DNA of 64,000 nucleotides from DATFVJ01 sp963727015 (GTDB lineage: Bacteria; Actinomycetota; Actinomycetes; Streptosporangiales; Streptosporangiaceae), in assembly GCA_963727015.1 (NCBI GenBank), contig CAVSEV010000014.1, forward strand, positions 122,051-186,050. The letters run 5' to 3'. The notes under the pieces were generated by a model that saw only the letters and a list, made by a program, of their open reading frames with translations, searched no databases and was not told the DNA's origin. Made by a program: the position numbers and the translations under genes. Of the stretch, positions 45,141 to 53,232 are shown in pieces. Within the stretch, counting starts at the first letter, position 1. Each line of letters opens with the position of its first letter.

Positions 45141-45345
45141 TCATGCCTTGCGGATAGCTGCGGCTTCGGCTCGTGCATTCTCCGCTTCGGTTTCTCGCCC
45201 AAGCGTCGACGAGGTGGCAGCCAGGTTGTTCATCGACATGGCGAGGTTGGGCACAAACGCGTCGGGGGCGGGCCTTGGCGAATTCGCGGCGGATGGTGAC
45301 GGCGTCCTCGATCGCCGCCAGGGCCTCGTAGTTAGCAAGCTCGGG
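45141..45345 (-). pseudogene. TPR-protein C-terminal remnant
   Basis: The minus strand reads 'ELANYEALAAIEDAVTIRRE' (one frame) then 'DAFVPNLAMSMNNLAATSST' and ending 'LGRETEAENARAEAAAIRKA'. This is the FxDxW-type tetratricopeptide repeat found at the C-terminus of actinobacterial NTPase/TPR proteins, with one base shift. It precedes, on the same strand, the N-terminal remnant of the same type of gene, so two tandem relatives may once have been present. Confidence 0.55.
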
Positions 45346-45479
45346 CGCCGGATGACATTATTCCTAACCGCATTAGCAGCGCATAGCCGCCCACCGCCGA
45401 CACGAGGTGGACAGCGGCCCCGGCGGCGCGGTGGACCCACGACCGGATGGCGACGGCCCAGCGTTATGGGCCGGACAGC

Positions 45480-45811
45480 AGACCGGGAGCCTTCCGCCCT
45501 GACGTTGAGCGAGCCGCGCAGATGTCCACGGGCGAACTTCTTGGGACAGCGGACGCCGAGCGCGACGGCGCCTTCGGCCTGGCGCCTGAGCACCGCTTGC
45601 CGCGGACCGGCCATTGAGTGAGCGCGTCGGGTGAGGCATCGAAGGGCCGGAAGCGCAGTTCGGCGTACGCGGCGACGTCGCACCGTTGCTGCCTGGGCTC
45701 ACCCGCCTGCTCCCGGCGGAAGCGCAGCGTTATGCGGAACGGCGCGGCCGGCCCGGCAACGAGACCGAACCGGCGCAGAAGGTTGCCCCCGGCGGTGAGC
45801 CGGACCGGCGC
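45480..45811 (-). pseudogene. Unidentified remnant next to IS1634 copy 2
   Basis: The minus strand reads 'APVRLTAGGNLLRRFGLVAG', 'PAAPFRITLRFRREQ' and 'CDVAAYAELRFRPFDASPDA', then in another frame 'AVLRRQAEGAVALGVRCPKK'. The amino-acid pattern looks coding, but I do not recognise the family. Its upstream end is cut by the IS1634 insertion. Confidence 0.3.
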
Positions 45812-45817
45812 GCTAAT
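45812..45817. repeat. Target duplication of IS1634 copy 2, left
   Basis: GCTAAT before the element, repeated after it at 47795-47800; the next two bases (CC) also match on both sides. Confidence 0.65.
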
Positions 45818-47794
45818 CCGAGCTTGCCGTAACTGTCTGTGCATCTAGCAGGCTTGAGCTGCGGAAACCAGTCCTGGTGCGTGACCGTGTGTAGCCACTA
45901 AAGGTGCTAGATATCTATGGCCTGGCCTGCGATGATTGGCATATGGCGAGTCCACGGCATGCGGGGATGTACGTCGAGAGCCCGTCCCGGACCTACCAGG
46001 CCAAGGACGGCGGCACGCGGACCTACCGGACGCATCTGCTGCGCCGCTCATTCCGCGACGGCGGGAAAGTGAAAAAGGAAACGCTGGCGAATCTGTCGGC
46101 GCTTCCCGACAGCGCAATCGCGGCGCTGAAGGCGTCGCTGTCCGGCTCGGTTCTGGTGGACACGGGCGATGTTTTCGAGATCGAGCGGTCTTTGCCGCAC
46201 GGGCACGTGGCGGCGGCGCACGTGATGGCCTCAAGGCTGGGGCTGGGAAACCTGCTCGGCCCCGATTGTCCCGAGCGGGACCTGGCGTACGGGCTGATAA
46301 TCGCCCGCGCGGTCGCGCCGGCGTCGAAACTGGCCACCACCCGCTGGTGGGCAGATACCACTCTGGGTGCGGACCTGGGCATCTCCGACGCGGCCACCGA
46401 CGAGGTTTATGCGGCGATGGACTGGCTGCTTTCCCGGCAGGACGCGATCGAGAAGAAGCTGGCGGCCCGGCACCTGGAACCTGGCGGGCTCGCATTGTTT
46501 GATTTGTCATCGGCGTGGATGGAAGGGCATAGCTGCCCGCTGGGGGCGTTCGGGCATTCCCGGGACGGGAAGAAGAACCGGGAGCAGATCGAGTTCGGAT
46601 TGGTGGCCAGCAGGGCCGGGATCCCGGTCGCGGTCCGGGTATTCGCAGGCAATACCTCAGATTCGGTGGCGTTCGGGGAAATCATCCCGGTCGTGCGCGA
46701 CAAATTCGGGCTCGGTGAGGTCATCATGGCCGGCGACCGGGGATCGGTCACCCAGGTGCGGATCCGGCAGCTGAAGGCGCTGCCCGGCGCGGGCTGGATC
46801 ACCGCCCTGCGCGCTCCCCAGGTCGCGGCCCTGGCCAGAGACGACGGGCCGCTGCAGATGTCGCTGTTCGACGACCAGAACTTCGCCGAGATCACCGACG
46901 CCAGATACCCGGGCGAGCGGCTGATCTGCTGCCGCAATCCCGCGCTGGCCGGCCAGCGCGCCGCCAAACGCGAAGCCCTGCTGGCAGCCACGGAGAAAGA
47001 ACTGGGCAAAATCAGGGCGTCGGTACAGGCGGGCCGGGTGAAAGACGCTGACAAGATCGGGGTGAAGGTCGGCAAGGTCATCAATAAGCGCAAGGTCGGC
47101 AAGCACTTCATCACAGACATCGCAGACGGCCGGCTGGAGTTCCAGCGCGACCAGGAAAAGATCGACGCGGAGGCGGAACTGGACGGGATCTACGTCATCC
47201 GCACTTCCGCCGCGGAGGAAAAACTCGGCGCCGCCGAGACCGTCGGAGCCTACAAGGAGCTCGGGAACCTCGAACGCGACTTCTGGTCGATGAAATCAGA
47301 AGACATCGACTTGCGGCCGATTTACCACTACCTGGAAAACCGCGTCCGGGCGCACGTGCTGTTGTGCATGCTCGCCACCTACCTCACCTGGCACCTGCGC
47401 CAAGTGCTCGCGCCGCTCACTTTCACCGATAATCAGAAACCAGCCCGCGAAGACCCGGTAATTCCCGCACGCAGGTCCGCCGCCGCAGCGGCGAAAGACA
47501 CCGCGAAAATCACCCCGGATAAGCTGCCCATCCGCGGATATCAGGAGCTGGTCGCCCACCTGGCCACCCTCACCAGGAATACCGTCAGCTTCGCCGGGCA
47601 GCGCCTGGAAAAACTCTCAGCACCGACCCCTGAACAACGCCGCGTATTCGAGCTGCTCAGCAAGCCGATCCCGCTCCGCCTCGGCGCAGCGTAACCAGCG
47701 TAGCCACGAACGGAGGTCCCCGCCAGGCCCGATCAGACACCAAAACCCCAGGTCAGCACCAGCAACCCCGCTTTACAAGATCACGTAAGGACGG
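45818..47794 (+). mobile_element. IS1634-family element, copy 2, complete
   Basis: 1,977 bases starting CCGAGCTTGCCG and ending with the complement of CCGTCCTTACGTG; these ends share CCGnnCTTnC. Flanked by a 6-base direct repeat GCTAAT. The transposase gene is intact. Closely similar to the truncated copy 1 at 37261 in the same orientation. Confidence 0.8.
45943..47694 (+). CDS. IS1634 family transposase (intact)
   Basis: Starts MASPRHAGMYVESPSRTYQA; the frame also opens 39 bases earlier, but this ATG is conserved in both copies. The N-terminal SH3-like region 'LLRRSFRDGGKVKKETLANL' is family-typical. DDE residues lie in 'LALFDLSSAWMEGHSCPLGA', 'GEVIMAGDRGSVTQVRIRQL' and the late 'GNLERDFWSMKSEDIDLRPI' (Glu region), followed by 'HYLENRVRAHVLLCMLATYL'. 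583 residues, full length. It could also mobilise copy 1 if the missing end were present. Confidence 0.9.
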   Translation: MASPRHAGMYVESPSRTYQAKDGGTRTYRTHLLRRSFRDGGKVKKETLANLSALPDSAIAALKASLSGSVLVDTGDVFEIERSLPHGHVAAAHVMASRLGLGNLLGPDCPERDLAYGLIIARAVAPASKLATTRWWADTTLGADLGISDAATDEVYAAMDWLLSRQDAIEKKLAARHLEPGGLALFDLSSAWMEGHSCPLGAFGHSRDGKKNREQIEFGLVASRAGIPVAVRVFAGNTSDSVAFGEIIPVVRDKFGLGEVIMAGDRGSVTQVRIRQLKALPGAGWITALRAPQVAALARDDGPLQMSLFDDQNFAEITDARYPGERLICCRNPALAGQRAAKREALLAATEKELGKIRASVQAGRVKDADKIGVKVGKVINKRKVGKHFITDIADGRLEFQRDQEKIDAEAELDGIYVIRTSAAEEKLGAAETVGAYKELGNLERDFWSMKSEDIDLRPIYHYLENRVRAHVLLCMLATYLTWHLRQVLAPLTFTDNQKPAREDPVIPARRSAAAAAKDTAKITPDKLPIRGYQELVAHLATLTRNTVSFAGQRLEKLSAPTPEQRRVFELLSKPIPLRLGAA

Positions 47795-47800
47795 GCTAAT
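47795..47800. repeat. Target duplication of IS1634 copy 2, right
   Basis: GCTAAT after the element, matching 45812-45817. Confidence 0.65.
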
Positions 47801-47929
47801 CCATGTCCCCCGGACGAACCCAGGTGAATGAGGGGTCTATGCTTCCGCCTGCGAAGGGTAGCTCGGCAGTTCCGCGTCGAGCCGGTCGGCTCACGCAGGC
47901 CAGCCGACGATCCTGACATCTCGCCCGCA

Positions 47930-48388
47930 CTATTTCGCCGTCTTCCTGGCCAGTTTCGTGGCGGGCGCGCCGGCCTTCTTGGTGATTCGAGCCGCAGCTG
48001 CCCTCTTCACCGCTTCCTTCTTCACCGCTTCCTGCTTCGCAGGCGCCTTCTTGGTCGGCGCCTTCTTCGTGGCCGACGGGACCGGCTCGGCCAGCGCAGT
48101 TAGGTCAACGACTGAGTCGTCTCCGCCGAAGCTGTTGCGGACGTAGGCGTCGGCGGCCCAGTCGTTATCCCACCGCTCACCATCGAGGAGGTAGCGGAAC
48201 CGGTAGGTCTGCCCTGGTTCGAGGTCGACGGTCAGGCTGAATCCCCCCTGTGCGTCGCGGCGCATAATGTCGGCGTCGGCCGACCAGTCGTTCCAGTCCC
48301 CGCATATCGCCGCAGTCTGGGCGCCCACAGCAGGATCGACGGTGAATATGACGCGGGCCTTAGCTTCTGCTCCCCTGGACTTGATCAT
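47930..48388 (-). CDS. CBM48/isoamylase early-set protein with a Lys/Ala-rich tail
   Basis: ATG at 48388 (MIKSRGAEAKARVIFTVDPA) seven bases after GGAG; an upstream in-frame extension has no ribosome site. Residues about 10-95 form an early-set (CBM48) glycan-binding fold: 'AAICGDWNDWSADADIMRRD', 'GGFSLTVDLEPGQTYRFRYL', 'LDGERWDNDWAADAYVRNSF'. The last 45 residues are an AKK/PAK-rich basic tail ('ATKKAPTKKAPAKQEAVKKE'), like histone H1 tails. So it may link glycogen or trehalose metabolism with a nucleic-acid or acidic partner. No enzyme domain. Alone on this strand, intact. Confidence 0.8.
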   Translation of the reverse strand: MIKSRGAEAKARVIFTVDPAVGAQTAAICGDWNDWSADADIMRRDAQGGFSLTVDLEPGQTYRFRYLLDGERWDNDWAADAYVRNSFGGDDSVVDLTALAEPVPSATKKAPTKKAPAKQEAVKKEAVKRAAAARITKKAGAPATKLARKTAK

Positions 48389-48929
48389 CTTCGTCTCCGC
48401 TCTGCCCGGCTTGCGCGCCTCGGCCGACCCCCGGCTTGCTAGCCGACGCGGGTCGTGAAGGGTCGGCGGGCTCGGGTAGCCCGAGCCATCGATACCCCTA
48501 CCAGTCATCGCACCCATCCTGACTGCGACGATCCACCCTAACCTTCATGCATGGCCACGTTAGCTGACCAGCGGCCCGCCGCGCCGGTGACGCCCTGAAT
48601 CGGGCCGGCCCGGTCCCGGTCCCGGCTCTCGATCAAGTTCGCGCCGTCGAGACCTATTCCGGTCCCGGTAGACGTCGAACTCGGGCCGCGACAGCTCCGG
48701 AGAGTTGGCGTTACCGCCGCGGCGGTGGTGATCACGGCCGGGCGTACTCGCCGCGGGTTGCCAACCACAGCATGCTCATCCGCATCCAGCGGCTGCGCGA
48801 CGCGTGGCTGCGGCTGATGATCTCCGGCCGGTCGCTCAGGGCTAACGCTAAACCTGTCATCGCCCTGGTTCCCACAGGCAGGCGGCGCGAATGGTGGGCT
48901 GTGGCCGCAGCGGCCATTTCGATCCTGAT

Positions 48930-49200
48930 GACGCTGGCCAAGGCCCCAGGTCGAACCGCCTGCCCTGCATGGTGGGCTGGCGCATGGCGTCGGTGCTTTG
49001 GGCGGAGATGCGCCCGTCAAGCTCACCGCCGTGCGGCGGCAGGAACTTCGCCGCGCCGAAGGCGGCGGCCGCGGCTCCGGTGGCGGGGTCTTCGACCACA
49101 CGGCCGGGAGGGAACGGGTCACGGGCGTGAAAGACAGCCGGGCTTTCGGCCCACACCAAGTGCACGGTGTTACGCGCGGGTGTGACACCTGATGCCTTAC
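48930..49200 (-). pseudogene. PhzF-family isomerase C-terminal remnant
   Basis: The minus strand has 'VHLVWAESPAVFHARDPFPP' and 'GRVVEDPATGAAAAAFGAAK', the conserved glycine-rich 'DPATGAAAAAFGAYL' signature of the PhzF (phenazine biosynthesis-like) family. The N-terminal half with the catalytic Glu is missing and the 3' part drifts out of frame. A relic. Confidence 0.6.
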
Positions 49201-49785
49201 GGGTGACGGAGCCAGGTCCTTCATCAGCACTTGGCCGACGTTGGCCTCTTGCATCAAGGATCGGGAGCAGCACGCTGGAGATATGACATGGGAGTGCATC
49301 TAAAGAGGACGTGATCAAGATGTTCACCCGCCATTTGCACAAGCATTCGGACAGGCCCCGTGCCACTCACCGCTTGCGGGAGTGGCTTCGCCGTTGCTCG
49401 CCGTACGCTTAGCACCGCATCCGCATCCGGAGGACAGCTGATGGGCTGAGCGCTGCCGAGGACAGGATCATGCCAAACCGTGGGCAACCGCGTGGAGCGG
49501 TCGTCGGCATCTCGCAGGGAAGTGCTCACCGCGCAGGCGGTCTATTCCACGCTAATGGGGCGCGCTCATGAGCCACGCAGCCCGCGCGCCAACGCTTACC
49601 GGATTCGCACACATCCGGCGGTGCTTGGGGCAGCGGCACTGTCTACCGCCGACGGGCCCGACCAAACTTGTCAGCCTGGCTAGGGTCTGGCGAGGGTCGC
49701 CAAAGCCTTGCGATGCCGTCGGCTTCCCGTGCATTGTCTGGGTCCTGCGCCCAGTTGGTACGTTGCGCGCGGTCGCCCACTGCGG
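49201..49785. other. No convincing gene
   Basis: Short frames on both strands, the longest (49568-49828, plus) lacking any protein-like features or ribosome site. No repeat or terminator recognised. Confidence 0.3.
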
Positions 49786-50110
49786 TCACGCAAACGGCCC
49801 AGTCTTGACAAGCTTTCGTGCGGTCTGATCATTGGTCGGGCCCTCGCCGAACGACGGGCACAGCGCCGGAACTGCCAGGGTCGCCGCTGCGGCGTCCGCC
49901 TGCTCCGGTGCGAGGAACCGGGAGATCGACGCGACCAGCCGCGCCAGCGCCTCCCGGCCGGCCCTTGTCGGCACGGCCGAAGTTGTGGATCACCTTGGCG
50001 ACGGGGCTGCCGGTGCGCGGGTGCCGCTCGTTGTGCGCCAGCTGCAGGTAAGACACACGCTGCCGTCCTTGTTGACCCGCCGGGTCTCACACAGGTACAC
50101 GCCTACAAGC
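49786..50110 (-). pseudogene. IS1634/DUF4277-type transposase N-terminal remnant
   Basis: The minus strand, in three frames, gives 'VGVYLCETRRVNKDGSV', 'SYLQLAHNERHPRTGSPVAK' plus 'VIHNFGRAD', and 'EALARLVASISRFLAPEQAD'. That is the characteristic N-terminal 70 residues of an IS1634-like transposase of a different subtype from the copies at 37 and 46 kb. Two shifts; the remainder is absent. Confidence 0.6.
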
Positions 50111-50563
50111 CAAGCCATGGCAGCAACCCAGCACAAGCGACACGCCCGAATTCGTGTGCCTACACCATTCCGCGGCTCAGATTCATCCCCACGTCCCTGA
50201 CCAGGGAAAACGATCGTGATCAAGCTCTGATGTGCCTACGAACTGCGGAAGTCCGGCCTGGGGCCGAGTAGCGCACGACATCCGCGGTCTTGCAGGGTCG
50301 TCGGCTGCGCTGACCAGCAGCGCGGCATCCGCAGCTGCTCGATCGGCAGGTCGGGGGGCTATCGGCAAAGTTCACTCAGAGAAACTATCTTGCGAAGGTT
50401 ATGGACAGTTAACTGTCATCGGACGTCGAAGGGCTGCCCCGGACGCACTGACCGCACGGATCCAGCATGTGTGGTGCCCAGGTGGTGATGGGCCTCGTCG
50501 GACCCGGGCTTTCCCTCCGCCGGGTCGGCAGATGGGCTGGCTCCACTTGCTAAACCGGCACGA
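50111..50563. other. Intergenic stretch, no gene seen
   Basis: Includes an AT-richer patch around 50365-50420 (GGCAAAGTTCACTCAGAGAA onward). No motif was assigned. Confidence 0.3.
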
Positions 50564-50929
50564 TTACGTCTGGGCGGTGCCGCGCAATTCGATGCCCCGC
50601 CACGATGGCGGGTGTTCGGGGACCGAGTCAGGCCCGCTGAACCTTTCGTACACGCCCACCGTCGTGAAGTGCTCGGACTCCCCCGAAGGGACGTCTAGCT
50701 CGGGCAGGAAGAAACCGAATCTCTCGCCGCCCATGTCGACTGTTCTCAGCAAAGGAACGGAGACGAGCGAGCCGAGCGCTGTCTCATCCGTTGTAATTTC
50801 AGTACCCGTGAAGTTTATTGCAGTGGACCTACCGTCGTTGTAGATTAGCGCCGGAATCCCGGGAGTAATGCCGATAGTGTACTCAACTTCGATGTGGTGG
50901 TGCTTCAACACAAATTTGTTCGCAGACAT
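50564..50929 (-). CDS. Hypothetical protein (121 aa), beta-rich
   Basis: ATG at 50929 (MSANKFVLKHHHIEVEYTIG) shortly after GGGGGA. The protein reads 'TPGIPALIYNDGRSTAINFT', 'TALGSLVSVPLLRTVDMGGE' and 'RFGFFLPELDVPSGESEHFT', with a strand-rich pattern and no membrane segment. The codon use is visibly less G/C-rich than its neighbours, suggesting recent transfer. I recognise no named domain. Intact and with a good start site, so probably a real gene. Confidence 0.7.
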   Translation of the reverse strand: MSANKFVLKHHHIEVEYTIGITPGIPALIYNDGRSTAINFTGTEITTDETALGSLVSVPLLRTVDMGGERFGFFLPELDVPSGESEHFTTVGVYERFSGPDSVPEHPPSWRGIELRGTAQT

Positions 50930-50999
50930 AGGTCCCCCAACTTTCCTTGGACGTCGAGCCTGCAGTGGTTCCTTCCTGGCTCACCAGCATACTCAGGGG

Positions 51000-51306
51000 G
51001 CGGCGAGGCCACCCGATATACATCGAGCCGGTTGATTTTCCCCAACGGGGCTGTCGCGGAATCGCTGAGGCCTGCTGTCGTGAGCCTCGGCGAAGCCCTC
51101 ACCGGCGCGAGCGCACCGGTAGTTTCGTCTGCCCGACGTAATCGTCCCCAGCTGACGTATGGCTTGCACACGGGCCATCGAGCACAGTTGGTGCCATCCA
51201 GCGTCCACGTAAGCCTCAGCGATGCGCTTGAGCTTGGTGCCTCGCCGGTCACCTTGATCGCTTCGCCTTCTACGACGAGGTCGACCGGTTTCCCCGTCAT
51301 CGTCAC
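51000..51306 (-). pseudogene. Possible pyridoxamine-phosphate-oxidase-like remnant
   Basis: The minus strand begins 'MTMTGKPVDLVVEGEAIKVT' and in the next frame 'KLKRIAEAYVDAGWH'. Together this resembles the late part of an actinobacterial PPOX-fold protein ('LVVEGEAVKVTDEATLKRIA'-type phrase), followed by '..RLDVYRVASP'. The match is short and broken by shifts. An alternative is an unrelated short protein. Confidence 0.35.
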
Positions 51307-51355
51307 CGCTCGCTCCCAATCGGATGGCGACCCGACGCTAGCCCAGGCAGGGCCT

Positions 51356-51627
51356 GCGGCTGGCTGGTCCTGCTCGGCCGCTCATCGGCGTCGAAGAACA
51401 CGGAACTGCTGGTTCTGCGGCACGAGGTCGCCGTGCTGTGCCGCGCCACTGCGCGGCCCCGGCTGGACTGGGCCGACCGCGCCGTCCTGGCCGCGCTGAT
51501 CCGGCTGCTGCCGGAAGGGTCCGCCCGCCGCGGCCCGATCACCCCGGCCGCCGACCTCTCCCACGAGCGGATCAAGCGTAGGCCCGTTCTCGGCGGCCTC
51601 CTCAGCGAATACGAGCGGGCTGCGTAG
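51356..51627 (+). pseudogene. Internally deleted integrase-core transposase
   Basis: The plus strand joins an N-terminal piece ('LVLRHEVAVLCRATARPRLD' then 'WADRAVLAALIRLLPEG') to a C-terminal piece ('RIKRRPVLGGLLSEYERAA' before the stop). Both phrases are the opposite ends of the rve-type transposases that read 'EILALRHQ..' and '..RRPVLGGLINEY..AA'. About 250 residues of the catalytic core are missing between them, giving a short non-autonomous derivative. Confidence 0.5.
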
Positions 51628-51754
51628 AAGCCCAGGTCAAGACCGATGGCCGAGTTCTGGAACGCGCCCTGGGCATTTCACCCGCGAACTGGTGCATTTT
51701 CTCAGACGCACCTCGGGATGCACGGGCGTGACCACCGAACGGGCGGTGGACGTG

Positions 51755-52399
51755 CTAACTACCTGCTGGGCCGATGCGGGCGCGATCGGCCATATCTGAC
51801 CAGAACTTCCGCAGCCGAGCCGCCCGCATCCCCTGCCAGCGAGCCCTGCGCCGGGGAATGCTTGCGCCGCCCAGGAGCGCATACTGGTGCCTGCAGAACG
51901 CCTCGCTCAGTTCCGCGCGGTGAGGCTGCAGCCCCTTCGGGGGATAGGGACAGAGTTCAAACGAGCAACCACCACGGCAACTGGTCCCGGGCTGGTGGGT
52001 CGCGGCGGTGCCGACCGTCCGGTGGGGTTCCAGCGGCCGACGGTCCCGCGTGATGCACGGCGGCAGGTCGTGCCGGTCCGCGCGCCGCCACCGCGGACGG
52101 CCAAGCCCCTGGCAGTAGCCGGTGCCGACGTGCCGCTGCCAGCCTGCTTCCAGCGGGCAGTGATCACCTATGGCTAGGCCGAAGTTGCCGTAGTTCTCCG
52201 CAGTCCAGGACGGCGGCGGCTTGGGCCTGTTGCAGCCCGTGGTTGAGTCCTTCTGGGTCATCTGCGCGCGTGTCGCCGCGGCGGCCTGCTGCGCGATGAT
52301 CTGCTCGAGTTCCTTGTCGGCCTGGGCGGCTCCGGACAGGTGGCAGAATATGTTGGGGTCAGTTGGGTAAATTGCCCGCCCTGTCCTTGACGGCGACAT
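51755..52399 (-). CDS. Hypothetical protein, Cys-rich middle (about 214 aa)
   Basis: Open frame with an ATG at 52399 (MSPSRTGRAIYPTDPNIFCH) or 42 bases earlier. The C-terminal half is convincing: 'CRGGCSFELCPYPPKGLQPH', 'RAELSEAFCRHQYALLGGAS', 'IPRRRARWQGMRAARLRKFW'. I recall this 'CPYPPKG..PHRAELSEAFC' pattern from unnamed actinobacterial proteins, possibly zinc-binding. The N-terminal half is less certain. Ends at 51755. Confidence 0.5.
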   Translation of the reverse strand: MSPSRTGRAIYPTDPNIFCHLSGAAQADKELEQIIAQQAAAATRAQMTQKDSTTGCNRPKPPPSWTAENYGNFGLAIGDHCPLEAGWQRHVGTGYCQGLGRPRWRRADRHDLPPCITRDRRPLEPHRTVGTAATHQPGTSCRGGCSFELCPYPPKGLQPHRAELSEAFCRHQYALLGGASIPRRRARWQGMRAARLRKFWSDMADRARIGPAGS

Positions 52400-52461
52400 G
52401 GTTGCCGTCAAGTCCGCATTTGCATTATGGCTGGCTGCCACCCGTGGCTATGCATCTCACT

Positions 52462-53112
52462 TCACGCGCTTGCCGGGCGGCCGGCAGTATCTAGTTTGTT
52501 GGAGCATCTCGATAGCCCGCGCCGCCAGGGCAACTCACCCCAGCGGGGGTGGGCGCCATCGGACGCATACCCAGAAGTGGGTGATCTGAGTGCAGCCTCC
52601 CGAACGTTCGCACTTACCTTCTGGCACCCCGATTCGGCAGGGAGGATGTGGATCAGAGCTTCCGGCCCTGCTTCCCCGTTTTTGAGATGGTTCGGGCATA
52701 GGGTCGGGAGCCTGGGTCCCGGCCTGACCTCCGAATCGGCCGACGCCGCTCGGGCTGTCGACTGCGCGATCTCCGTCTCCCGGTCCCCGTGATCCAGGGC
52801 GCCGGCGTTGCCCGCCGCCCAGGTCAGCATCGACGCGAACTGCCCGGCCGGGGCGGCCAGCGCCGCCGCCAGCTCACCGCTGACCGGACACGAGGTCCCG
52901 TCCTCACCGGTCATCGTCACCGTCACCGAAAACCGCCAGCTCCATCGCCGGTCCTCCGCCTGCCGAGGGGTCATTTCCCTCCATGATCCCGGAACCGGCC
53001 CGTAAACCAGCGGAACCCGCGGCCCCGGAACGTTCCATAAATCACAGACGCTCCGCATTCCAGCCCACGATTCAAGGCCCGGCAACAACATCATCCTCCT
53101 GTCGTCTGCCAT
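52462..53112 (-). CDS. Hypothetical protein next to the IS21 left end
   Basis: ATG at 53112 (MADDRRMMLLPGLESWAGMR); another ATG lies six bases upstream. The first 110 residues look coding ('VCDLWNVPGPRVPLVYGPVP', 'RRWSWRFSVTVTMTGEDGTS', 'LAAPAGQFASMLTWAAGNAG'). The rest resembles random read-through. The start lies only 27 bases outside the IS21 terminal repeat. No family recognised. Confidence 0.4.
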   Translation of the reverse strand: MADDRRMMLLPGLESWAGMRSVCDLWNVPGPRVPLVYGPVPGSWREMTPRQAEDRRWSWRFSVTVTMTGEDGTSCPVSGELAAALAAPAGQFASMLTWAAGNAGALDHGDRETEIAQSTARAASADSEVRPGPRLPTLCPNHLKNGEAGPEALIHILPAESGCQKVSANVREAALRSPTSGYASDGAHPRWGELPWRRGLSRCSNKLDTAGRPASA

Positions 53113-53232
53113 GAGCATGGGACCACCTGCTGAGAGTTGTTGCCACGGGGATGGGACCACCTGGTTTGCCAGTTGATGGACCACCCTGCTGTGATCTTCC
53201 GGTTCATTTCGGACTTGGAGAGACGGCAGGGG

